Part shown: one piece after another, positions 40,322-49,309 of the stretch | Numbering within the stretch: the stretch's first letter is position 1 | How the letters are laid out: every line of letters starts with the position of its first letter | From: Helianthus annuus | Taxonomy: Eukaryota > Streptophyta > Magnoliopsida > Asterales > Asteraceae | Direction of reading: 5' to 3' | Assembly (NCBI RefSeq): GCF_002127325.2 | Contig: NC_035435.2 | Span: forward strand, 16,408,002 to 16,472,001 | Length of the DNA: 64,000 bases | Position numbers and translations under genes: made by a program | Notes under the pieces: model-generated | Database searches by the model: none | Told to the model about the DNA's origin: nothing | What the model saw: only the letters and a program-made list of their open reading frames with translations

Positions 40322-41548
40322 GTATCAACACACAACCCAATCCGTGACGCGATGTGTCACAGTATACCACAAAATCATCTGTACCCTCTGGTAGTGCTAA
40401 CATTGGCGCGTTGCAAAGCTTATCTTTCAATATCTGGAACGCTTCTTCCTGTTTGATTCCCCAATCAAACTTCTTATCCTTCTGCGTGAGGAGCGTCAAT
40501 GGTTGAGCGATCTTTGAAAAATCCTCAATGAATCCGCGGTAATAGCCAGCCAAACCCAAGAATTGCCGAATCTCGGTTGGCGCCTTTGGCGTTTCCCAAT
40601 CTTTGATCGCCTCGATCTTGGTTGGATCCACGTGGATTCCATCTCCGTTTACCACGTGCCCAAGGAATTGCACTTCTCTTAGCCAAAACTCGCACTTAGA
40701 GAATTTGGCGTATAGCTGTTCCTTCTTTAGTAGCTCCAGAATGGCTCTTAAATGCTGCTCGTGCTCAGCCTTAGTCTTTGAATAAATCAAAATATCATCG
40801 ATGAACACAATCATGAACTTATCCAAGTACGGCTTACAAACTCGATTCATCAAATCCATGAACACTGCAGGTGCGTTTGTTAACCCAAACGACATAACTA
40901 GGAACTCGTAGTGTCCATAACGAGTTCTGAAGGCTGTCTTCGGGATACTTTACTCTTGTATCCTTAACTGATGGTATCTAGATCGAAGATCGATCTTTGA
41001 GTAAAAGCTTGAACCTTGCAGTTGGTCAAACAGATCATCAATCCTTGGCAGAGGATACCTATTCTTGATCGTCAGCTTGTTCAACTCCCGGTAGTCGGTA
41101 CGCATACGGAAACTACCGTCCTTCTTTTGACAAATAGTACAGGGGCTCCCCAAGGCGAGAAGCTCGGTCGGATGAATCCCTGGTCTAACAACTCTTGGAG
41201 TTGTGTCGACAGTTCCTGCATCTCAGACGGAGCTAGTCTGTATGGTGCCTTAGCCACAAGCGCGGCGCCTGGAACTAAATCGATGCGAAACTCCACTTGC
41301 CTCTGAGGCGGCAATCCAGGCAAGTCTTCTGGGAAGACTTCTGGATATTCCCTTACGACAGGGATGTCTTCGATCTTCGGTTCTTCAGCTTTCTTATCCA
41401 CAATGTGTGCCAGGAAGGCAGCACATCCCTTCTGCAAACACTTTCGCGCCTTCAAGCAGCTGATAATTCTTAACGGCGTATCACGCTTCTCTCTGTGAAC
41501 CACAATTGTTTTGCCATCTTCGGTCGGGATACGAACGACCCTTTTCAT
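40322..41548 (-). pseudogene. pol: Ty3-C RT and RNase H start, decayed
   Basis: Three broken frames. 41548-41081 covers the protease end and RT N-terminus (VVREYPEVFPEDLPGLPPQR); 41153-40950 has [20 protein letters not shown]; 40895-40322 has [10 protein letters not shown], catalytic [22 protein letters not shown] and the start of RNase H ([13 protein letters not shown]) up to the Ty3-D junction. Frameshifts and a stop near 40950 inactivate it. RNase H resumes at 31960. Confidence 0.9.
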
Positions 41549-41840
41549 GACAAACTATCTCGGCCTTGTTTCCTGACAACCAATCCATTCCTACTATCAC
41601 GTCGAAGCTTCCCAACTGGACTGGTAGTAAGCCTAGCGTAAACCCGTGCCCTCCGAATTCCATCACACATCCTTGGACAACTTCACTGGTCTCCGCTAGT
41701 TTTCCATTTGTTAATTCGCTCGAATATGGGACGTCTAACTTACTAGGCGTCAAACCAAGAATATTCTTAAATTCTAGTGACACGAAGCTATGATCGGCAC
41801 CAGTATCAAACAAAATAGATGCAAAAGTTTTGGTTGTTAA
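41481..41840 (-). pseudogene. pol: Ty3-C aspartic protease
   Basis: MFDTGADHSFV carries the catalytic DTGA, and FDVIVGMDWLSGNKAEIVCHEK is the conserved C-terminal part. The domain is complete but frameshifted relative to RT near 41500 and to gag near 41810. Confidence 0.88.
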
Positions 41841-42302
41841 AGAACGTACCAGTAATCACGCCTGGATCCTGGCATGCTTCACAAACTCCGATGCTGGGTG
41901 TTCTTTCACGGTCTTGTTTCAACTTCGGGCATTCTCTCTTAAGATGTCCAATGTCCCCACAATGGAAGCATCCTAGCACTCGGCCATTTCCTTTCCTGCT
42001 TCCACCTTGAGCGTTGTTACGGTTTTCTCCTTGTCTGGGACTCTTCATCCCACAACCATCCTTGTTGTGCCCTTTTCTCCCGCACCTAGGCTTCCGACAT
42101 CCACATTCATGGTGATACTTGCACCCAGCACGTCTTGCTTTAGTTTCTAAGTATATCTTATCATTGGCCTGTCTGTTTTTAGGGCAATCTTTCTTGAAGT
42201 GCCCTTTGTCTCCGCAGTCAAAACAACCTCGAATAGATCTTTGTTCATCATTATTTGTTCGGGTATCTTCGGTAAGCTTCCTTTTGTTCTTTCCAGACGA
42301 CT
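41806..42302 (-). pseudogene. gag: Ty3-C gag nucleocapsid with three Cys/His clusters
   Basis: In sense, after the gag core stop, another frame gives CFDCGDKGHFKKDC, then an unusual Cys/His-rich segment (CKYHHECGCRKPRCGRKGHNKDGC spread over about 24 residues), then CFHCGDIGHLKREC. Outer knuckles are standard CCHC; the middle cluster is not. The frameshift at about 42303 separates it from the gag core. Confidence 0.8.
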
Positions 42303-42995
42303 CTAGCTGAGTCTCCTATCAAGGTTTGCAAGTTTTTCTAGTCTTATGGCTTCCGTAACGAGTGACAAGCCCATCTTACTTGCAGCCGTAGTTGTTGGTG
42401 GCGTAGATGCTGTCATTAAGCTCAGGACTTGAGGTGCCAATTCCCAAATGGAATGTCCTAATTTCCTTAATTCTGGTTCCACCAAGTACGGAACTACTCG
42501 TGCCAAATCATGAAGTCTTTGCATGTATTCCAACATTTTTGGACCTTCCATTATCAGGCTCTGGAATTCACCTTCCAACCACTGTGTTTCTGTTTGGGTG
42601 CAATACTTCTTACGCATTATTCCTTTCAACTCATCCCAAGTTAACGCGTATGCTGTAGTTAGGCCCATTATTCGAACCTGAAGATTCCACCATAATCGAG
42701 CTCCATCTTGAAACAACTCAGAAACGTATGGGACTTGTTGTTCTGGCGTACAACCACTCATTCGAAAGATGGATTCCAGACTTTCAATCCATTTCACAAA
42801 AGCTATGGCACCCTCAGTGCCGTTGAACTTCGGAGGCTTGTAGTTGAGGAAGTGCCAGTAGGAACAACCGTTATTTTCTGAGGTGCCTCTGTTAGGTTCG
42901 GAGCGTAGGGCCTCGTGCTGTGATATAGCTGCAGCAATTATCTCTCGAAGTTCCGCCTCTGAGGTGGGCATGCGCATTTCGCGTCTTGGTGGCAT
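42303..42995 (-). CDS. gag: Ty3-C gag core
   Basis: 230 residues starting MPPRREMRMPTSEAELREI. The gag domain includes FNGTEGAIAFVKWIESLESIF, LWWNLQVRIMG and YMQRLHDLARVVPYL. It ends at a stop near 42303; nucleocapsid and protease continue in other frames. In sense CTTTTAG lies three bases upstream of the ATG, a possible splice acceptor as in Ty3-A. Confidence 0.9.
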   Translation of the reverse strand: MPPRREMRMPTSEAELREIIAAAISQHEALRSEPNRGTSENNGCSYWHFLNYKPPKFNGTEGAIAFVKWIESLESIFRMSGCTPEQQVPYVSELFQDGARLWWNLQVRIMGLTTAYALTWDELKGIMRKKYCTQTETQWLEGEFQSLIMEGPKMLEYMQRLHDLARVVPYLVEPELRKLGHSIWELAPQVLSLMTASTPPTTTAASKMGLSLVTEAIRLEKLANLDRRLS

Positions 42996-43204
42996 CTTCT
43001 AAAAGATGTTTCACGTAGGTTAGGTCGTAGCAGGTAAAATGTACGTATGTATTCAACAATATCAGCACATAACATCTCATGTCATAGAACACAAACCATA
43101 GATCAAACATCACAAGTGATGAGAATACTGCGATTGCATTACCACAAATCAAGACCACAATGTAAAGCTTATACGTACATAACTGTATCATACAACAACA
43201 ATGA

Positions 43205-43738
43205 CTTAGTAGGGGACGGCCCTAGGCAAGTCGTGCGATTGCTGGACATGTTAAGGAATCTCTGGTTCGTCCATTTTCAAGTTCCAGAACTCCACCTTAA
43301 GCTTCTGGATTCCAGTCCTAGAACAACATTTCTTCTCAATCGTTTCTTTGAGCTCGTCCCAGCTCAGTGCCTAAGCAGCATCTGTGTCAAGGGCCTGAAC
43401 CTGATGGTCCCACTATGAGAGTGTGCCATCTAGAAATGACCTCGAGGTAAAGGTATCACTCTGTTTGGGGCAAACAGTTAGTCTTTCTTAGAATGGAGTC
43501 AATCTTTTTGGACCAACGAACAAATGCAATGGCGCTTTCTGTTTCGTCGAAGTTCAAAGGCTTGCAGTTCAGGAACTGCTTATAGGTGCGGTCAGTTGGG
43601 GATTATTTCCAGTAGTGCCATTGCTGTGCTAGAAGCGGAGAGCTTCATGTCGTGCAATTGCCTGTGAGTTGCGTTTTTGCAGCTCGGCTTCTATCCTTGG
43701 CAACATACTGGTGTTTGTGTCACGCCTGGGTGGCATTC
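43205..43738 (-). pseudogene. gag: Ty3-C second, degenerate gag N-terminal copy
   Basis: Starts MPPRRDTNTSM in sense at about 43737 and continues through several stops and frameshifts with recognisable remnants (RHEALRF, LSWDELKE, HVQQSHDLPRAVPY), matching the intact gag at 42995 from start to about residue 185. It therefore lies upstream of, and in tandem with, the good gag. Confidence 0.75.
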
Positions 43739-44240
43739 TCTTTTGCCGAAGTGGCATGAAGCGGGTTAGACATCATCTCAATTGTCTAGGAGATACATAG
43801 CACCATAAGCCATCATGTACTCACCCAATTTTACACATAAATATACTCAATGTATGAGTGGGGAAATAAATTTTCTGAGCCTTCACATAGGCTTGCCAAT
43901 TTGGCTTGTTGCTTGAAATAGAATGAAGTCGAGGCTTCATCGCCTTGGTCATTCGTGTTCGAATTATTTCCTGCTACATTGGTTTTCATTAGTTTGACCC
44001 GCAGAGTCCACCAGGATTTCTGTGCACTACAAGTCGTTATTACGTGGGCCCCCGTAATAATAAATTATCTTGCACAGTTACCCCACATTTTCTCTCGTCC
44101 AAGCAGATGATCAACCAAGGAGCGACAGCAGGTGCATTGGCATGAATAAGGTCATGCTCTAATGCGGGGTCAAGAGCAACGCCTGGCTCAGGGCCACGGC
44201 TGGCTCTGGATCAACAAACTCCATCTCAAAATCAGCTGGA
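43739..44240 (-). other. Ty3-C spacer between accessory ORF and gag copies
   Basis: About 500 bases without a long frame. The part near 44100-44240 continues the acidic composition of the accessory ORF in broken frames. Nothing else recognised. Confidence 0.5.
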
Positions 44241-44857
44241 TCAACCATCACAGGGGGTTACAGGATCCTCCAAGGGCTGGTCTAAGTGTATGAACTCAAG
44301 GTCATGGTCTGGATCAAAACCAGGTGGAAGAACAGGATCACCCTCAATACTGTGATCAAACTCAAAGCTGTGTGCGGGAACCGGTGCAGCTGATGATGCC
44401 GTATCAGGGTCGGCGTCGAGTGAATGGTGCTGCATTCCCTGTATATGCGACAATGCGGATGTCAGAAACTCAAATGAGTCTGAGGCAGGGGAATGGACAT
44501 GAGTTTCCCCCTGCAGGAGCGTCCGCAAGCAGTAGGTTAATACCAGCAGCAATAGGGCCTCGCCCTCGAATGGGTCCTCCTCTAGTAGATCTTCATCGTC
44601 GTCTGAGGCCACGTCGGGGGGGGGGGGGGGGGGCATATCAACAACAGGATAAGCGACAAGGGGCACAGGAGCAGGGATCACTGCGAATGGCAAAATTCCC
44701 AACAAGATGGCCATCAGTAGGCTCTGCTACGACATCAGGCAGCGCAAAAGGGCTGAAAGTCGTCATCGTCTGTGCCGGTAGTATTGGAAATGTACACCTC
44801 GTGCTCCGATGAAACTATGTCGTCTGATACTATGGCCATGGGATTCATAGTGTCCAT
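44241..44857 (-). pseudogene. Ty3-C acidic, Pro-rich accessory ORF, frameshifted
   Basis: Starts MDTMNPMAIVSDD at 44857, with a short Asp-rich stretch (TTGTDDDDFQPF). After a frameshift near 44740 it continues as a 157-residue frame rich in Asp, Glu and Pro (PPPPPPDVASDDDEDLLEED...DPDHDLEFIHLDQP). It lies between PBS and gag. The polyproline is coded by an 18-base G-run on plus (44616-44633), a likely slippage site. I recall similar acidic ORFs in composite-family retroelements; no function is known to me. Confidence 0.6.
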
Positions 44858-44991
44858 CTTTCTAGTACATGATGAAAGCATGACGTTTGTAACACAAACA
44901 TATATACGTATAATAATCAATCATATATTCATATGAACATGTAAGTCAACAATAAACAATCAAATAATTCTCCTAGTCCCAGTAGCCTCCT

Positions 44992-45214
44992 AGTCTCCTA
45001 GACTGACACTCCTAGTCCCACTAGCCAAATTCCTCCCAGTCTCCAAGACTGCCCTATCATCTACCTCGACCTCTTAGATTCGAGCCTCGGCCTCCAAGAC
45101 CGAGCCTCAGCCTCCAAGACTGAGCCTACTCTTCCTAGTCTCACTAACCATCTACCTCGATCTCTAAAATCGAGCCTCGGCCTCTAAGACCGAGCCTCAG
45201 TCTCCAAGACTGAG
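44992..45214 (-). ncRNA. Hairpin array in Ty3-C leader (structure candidate)
   Basis: About eight small inverted repeats in 223 bases: AGTCT/AGACT, CAGTCT/AGACTG, CTCGA/TCGAG, CTCGG/CCGAG, CTCAG/CTGAG, CTCGAT/ATCGAG, CTCGG/CCGAG and a perfect CTCAGTCT/AGACTGAG (45196-45214). Most have CT...AG closing a CCA, CCT or CTA loop. Stems vary but partners vary with them. The array is partly a two-fold duplication (45059-45124 and 45150-45214). Confidence 0.6.
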
Positions 45215-45363
45215 CCTAATCATAAATAAATAAAAGGTGCTCAACATTTGTTTGTAAAAACGTTTTGGATCTGGACTTAAGTGGTATGCAGTAAAAATGT
45301 TTTCGTGAGAGCCCTAGTGATCATAGTCTAGACTCGAGAAAGAATCCTAGTTCGCTATGATCA

Positions 45364-45377
45364 GAGCTCTGATACCA
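45364..45377 (-). promoter_or_regulatory. Ty3-C primer-binding site
   Basis: Minus-strand TGGTATCAGAGCTC, three bases from the 5' LTR end. Confidence 0.92.
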
Positions 45378-45380
45378 AGC

Positions 45381-48300
45381 TGTCACACCCTGGCTTTGCG
45401 GAAGCGTGGTTAATTTGGTGTGACTTCTTAATACCATAGCTTAATCATAACAAAGCTATATGAATTAAAAACATGCAAGATCATCCATTAAGTTTTAAAA
45501 ACCAAATACAATACCATTGTTTTTAACGGGAAACACGCCCTAACAACCATATCCTTGTTCAACAAACATTACGAACTTAAACATAACATAAACACAGTTT
45601 AAGGACTGTGACTTGTCCAGGAAAGAGTCACATTCCCTAAACCCCGGATGATCTTGGAAACTAGTGCAGCGGGAAAACGTGCCATACCGTGCCAGACCTT
45701 TTAATTCCCTGAAATACATGTAAGTTGAAAAATCAACAATAATGTTGAGCGAGTTCATGCGTAAGTGAGTAAATAAACCTTTGTATTTATCAAAATCCTG
45801 GTATGTAGCAAATAAGGAAAAAGAGATCACCAATGGTTTGCAAGGCCATTGATATGTGTGAAATGCAAGTAGGAAGGCTCAAACCTAGCAGATTTATGCG
45901 TCGGGTACAAAGTCATCCCGAGGTCCGTTATGCTGGGCCTGGGACTAGGCTCGCTACACCCAAATAGATCTATCGCTCCTGCCCCTCGGTCCTACCCTGA
46001 GGATTAATGACCTCAAGTTTCCGCCTACCCATTCACATGATCTAAAAAGTAACCCTCCTTACGCTAACCATACCATGTATAAAGTAATCATAAACATTGT
46101 AACATGTATTTCACCCCCGCAGTTTAGAGAACTGAAAACAGTTAAGCGAAAAGGGGGACATGAACTCACAGTCAGTGCGTCTCTACCAAGTACTCCGAAT
46201 GTCAGCTGTGCGACGACCTACATGTACTAATTCTATTAGACGGATGGCCGTGCCTTAGCTTTATAGTTTGGGTTTTTGGGAAATAGTTAGACAACTATTT
46301 CGTGTTTATATTTTGCATGTACTTGGTAATTAATCTCCTTCACAAGGATGGAGGATTTAATACATGTGCGTTCAATTTATAATATTAAGTCTCACTTAAT
46401 ATATCTTCATTCCAAATATAAATATTTTTCTCAAAAATATTATATTTCCATTTCACATAATTTTTCCCCAAAAATAATACATTGATAAAATATACGTTCA
46501 TAATCATTTCCGTATAATGCGTAAGTTACGTTTTAGTAATCGTGTGGTAATAATAATTACCGTTGTAACTTATATGTTTATCGTGAAAGCGTTCGTATTA
46601 TTTTGGATACGACAACGTTTGTAAATATTATTTTTACTCTAAAAAAATAATATTTGTGTATTTTCACAAAATAATCATAAACAGTGTTGTGAAAAATATA
46701 TTTACCAAATATATATTTATCACGTTTAGTTTTGTGAAAATCCCACCTCCGAATATTTGTAAATAAAGTCGTGGCGAAATATATTTTGAAAACATGTCGA
46801 AAATAATTCTAACACTTGTAAATAATTCTAAGTGTTAGGTTTTAGAAAAATTTCGCCAGAGTTTCCTCTGTAACTGGAGGTGGCCACGCTTTCAAACGTA
46901 TCATTTTCTTTTACCAAATCATTTCAACAACTTCTTGATTCAACCAAACAATTTCTGACACATCAAACTAGTCGACAAGCATGTAAATCGCATAATCACA
47001 TGAACTTGTGGTTTTTCCGAAAACTATAGTGTAGATCCCGTTATATTTTGTGGATCTATGTGTAAAGTAACTTAATATCGTAAAAACCTCGTTCTTAGAA
47101 TGAATCTATCTTTACATCTTCTTGTCAACTTTTACAAAAATTGTTATTTTGTCGGATCTTTCATTTCACAAGTGTTTATACACTTGTGGTTTGTAAAAAA
47201 TCATACTCGTTAGTGTGTTATCCGACTTTTATAAGACATGATTTTCTCGACACTTGGTCCTTTGAAAATACCACTTGCAGATACGTAGATCTGCTAGTTT
47301 TAAACACTATTTTACAAGTAAAAATACTTTTACACAAGTTCATGTTTCTCGTGTGGTAGAGTTTCACCTTTTAACCCTTGTACCGTCCGAAACAAGCTTA
47401 TGTCAAGATCCATGATCTTAACCAAACCGGGTTAAATGATGATCCGAGCTACCACATCATAGATCGGGCCTCAATATTCACAACTTTCAAATACTACAAC
47501 TTTTACACAAGTATTAAGCTTTTATCCAACAATATTCATGTTTTAGTAGCCTTTAAAGCTTCAAAAGATAAGTTTCCGCATTTTAACCGTTATAAATCTT
47601 ATTAACCACCTTAGATTAGTTCAAGTATGAGTTTTAAGTGTTATACCTCTAGCTCGAGGCTAGGGAAGAATCTATGCGAAGAAGTGGTGGATAAAAGCTT
47701 CAAAAGATAAGTATATAGTTAGAGTTTAGTTTAGTTAAGTAGGTTAGATTTAGGGGTTAACTTAGTTAGTCACATGTTGTGCTTTAACGCGGGTGTTAGG
47801 GTATTCAGGGACCCTAACTGGCTCAGAAAAAGACCAATAATATTATTGTCAATATTTTTATGTTCTGGGTATAGTCCGATTGTTCGGTTGGATAGTAATC
47901 CGTTAAAGTGCTTAAGTAAGCTTTTAAGTGTCGTAAATAATATTTTTAGTGACACAACTCATTCTGCAAAGTGTCAGGAATATTTTCCTCATGTTTTGGC
48001 ACTTTATTTGTTGGCCAGAAGCTAGTATGTTAATAAAAGTGCTGTGTTTCGTGCTTAGAGTACATTTTAGGCACATCCAGTCAGTATATCTTATTCCTAG
48101 AGACGCAATTCTACAACCCTTGTATCCCTACACTCACTATGGGTGTAGTAAAATATTTCTGGCTCATACAGGCCCTTAGAGGCAGTGTCTGCCTGATGCT
48201 GGCTTTATCAGCATGTTCAATAGGTTATCCGTTCTAATGCTACTGTGCTTTAGTGCATCATGTTTGTCACTAAGGTTCAACTTGTAAATAATGTAGTGAC

Positions 48301-48444
48301 GGAAATCAAAGTATGATGCAGGAATATACAAGTACTAGAAATCAAGTTGCAGTTCGTCAGCAATTTCAGTTAAGCACAGTAATTAAGCAGCAGTTAATTA
48401 TTAATTAAATCGTACGGATACCTGGTTTAGTGAGGGTTGCCACA
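45381..48444 (-). mobile_element. Ty3-C 5' LTR
   Basis: 3064 bp, beginning TGTCACACCCTGGC and ending GGTTGCCACA on plus. It has lost about 354 bp present in the 3' LTR (29026-29379), including the TATA box; the junction carries CTTCAAAAGATAAGT copied from 47559-47573. Its promoter is therefore probably dead. A TCCT-ACCCTG-AGGA hairpin near 46002 resembles one in the Ty3-D array. Confidence 0.88.
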
Positions 48445-48636
48445 TTATTCATCCGAGCTTTTCATCTTGGGGCGCTCTTGTCCTATTCGTGAAAAAGAAA
48501 GATGGATCTTTCCGAATGTGTATCGATTATTGTGAGCTCAACAAGCTTACCATCAAGAATCGATATCCCCAACCTCGCATGTTAATCCAACTTTCCACGT
48601 GTCCAATCTTAAAAAGTGTTTAGCTGATGAAAACCT
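48445..48636 (+). pseudogene. pol: Second Ty3-A-like body: RT fragment fused to integrase C-terminus
   Basis: The plus-strand frame resembles 25005-25145: [19 protein letters not shown], a stop, [15 protein letters not shown]. It then jumps near 48580 to [15 protein letters not shown], the integrase C-terminal motif, so about 2 kb of pol is deleted. It is cut by Copia-2 at 48636 and resumes at 59785. It is a different copy from 24831-26296, since both contain the same RT segment. Confidence 0.85.
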
Positions 48637-48937
48637 TGTAGGATCGTTGTACGACCTGAAAGAGTCGATCAGAAGAGTTTTAATCAGAATCAAAGGCGGA
48701 ATTCAATGATTCGGACTTGATTACAGCTTGATTCATGCTAAGCTTACCATCAAGAATCGATATCCCCTACCTCGCATGTTAATCCAACTTTCCACGTGTC
48801 CAATCTTAAAAAGTGTTTAGCTGATGAAAACCTTGTAGGATCGTTGTACGACCTGAAAGAGTCGATCAGAAGAGTTTTAATCAGAATCAAAGGCGGAATT
48901 CAATGATTCGGACTTGATTACAGCTTGATTCATGCTA
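48544..48937. repeat. 197-bp tandem duplication across the host/Copia-2 junction
   Basis: Units 48544-48740 and 48741-48937 are nearly identical (one C/T difference noted). Each contains host pol sequence, the TSD AACCT and the first 104 bases of the Copia-2 LTR, so the duplication happened after Copia-2 inserted. Confidence 0.88.
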
Positions 48938-49296
48938 AGATTATCTTGTTTATTGATTTCAAAGCTTTACAAATCAGTTGACAATTTGGCAGCACCTCGG
49001 CTCTGAAATCTCGAACGTTACAAATGAACACAAGCTTGGGGTATATATAGCTGAGCCACTTCACATGAACTGGCCATATGCCACTTCACATGAACTGGCC
49101 ATATGTCACTTCATATGAACTGGCCATATGCCACTTCACATGAACTGGCCATATGCCACTTCACATGAACTGATCAGTTCGTGTGAACTGGCTTGCTCAG
49201 CTTTGTTTCCCGAATCTTTCGAACAATACGTCCTGGTCTATAAAATCTAATACATGACTCGATACAAGACGAAGTTGACAGACATATGCACCAATA
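48834..49296 (-). mobile_element. Copia-2 3' LTR
   Basis: 463 bp, longer than the 5' LTR by a 25-bp minisatellite (five copies against one) and a further ~50-bp segment around 48990-49030. A TATATATA box lies near 49042-49050. The terminal CA has become TA on plus (CCAATA). Confidence 0.88.
49054..49173. repeat. 25-bp minisatellite in Copia-2 3' LTR
   Basis: About five copies of a 25-base unit beginning GCCACTTCACATGAACTGG, with minor variation. The 5' LTR has a single copy at about 59642-59660. Confidence 0.88.
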
Positions 49297-49309
49297 GACT
49301 CCCCCTTGG
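49297..49309 (-). promoter_or_regulatory. Copia-2 polypurine tract
   Basis: Minus-strand TCCAAGGGGGAGT abuts the LTR. Similar tracts lie at 49494-49506 and 51002-51015. Confidence 0.82.

Larger units (their letters stand above)
28029..48444 (-). mobile_element. Ty3-C: Ty3/Gypsy chromovirus, minus strand, one LTR truncated
   Basis: The 5' LTR (45381-48444) is followed in sense by the PBS, a hairpin-array leader, an acidic accessory ORF, two gag copies (one dead), protease, RT, RNase H (split by Ty3-D), integrase-chromodomain, hairpin, PPT and a truncated 3' LTR. The right flank is Ty3-A-like RT. Because the outer ~1.37 kb of the 3' LTR is deleted together with flanking DNA, no TSD can be confirmed. 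LTR regions that can be compared differ at roughly 15 sites by eye. Confidence 0.88.

Noticed and set aside
44616..44633. Run of 18 G considered as an assembly gap or error
   Set aside because: It reads as polyproline in the accessory ORF and needs no gap to explain it, although its exact length is uncertain.
44241..44857. Acidic ORF considered as a host gene fragment
   Set aside because: It lies exactly between PBS and gag, in sense, with the hairpin leader before it; more likely part of the retroelement.
49054..49173. Regular 25-bp repeats considered as a CRISPR array
   Set aside because: Head-to-tail units without spacers inside a plant LTR; a minisatellite.
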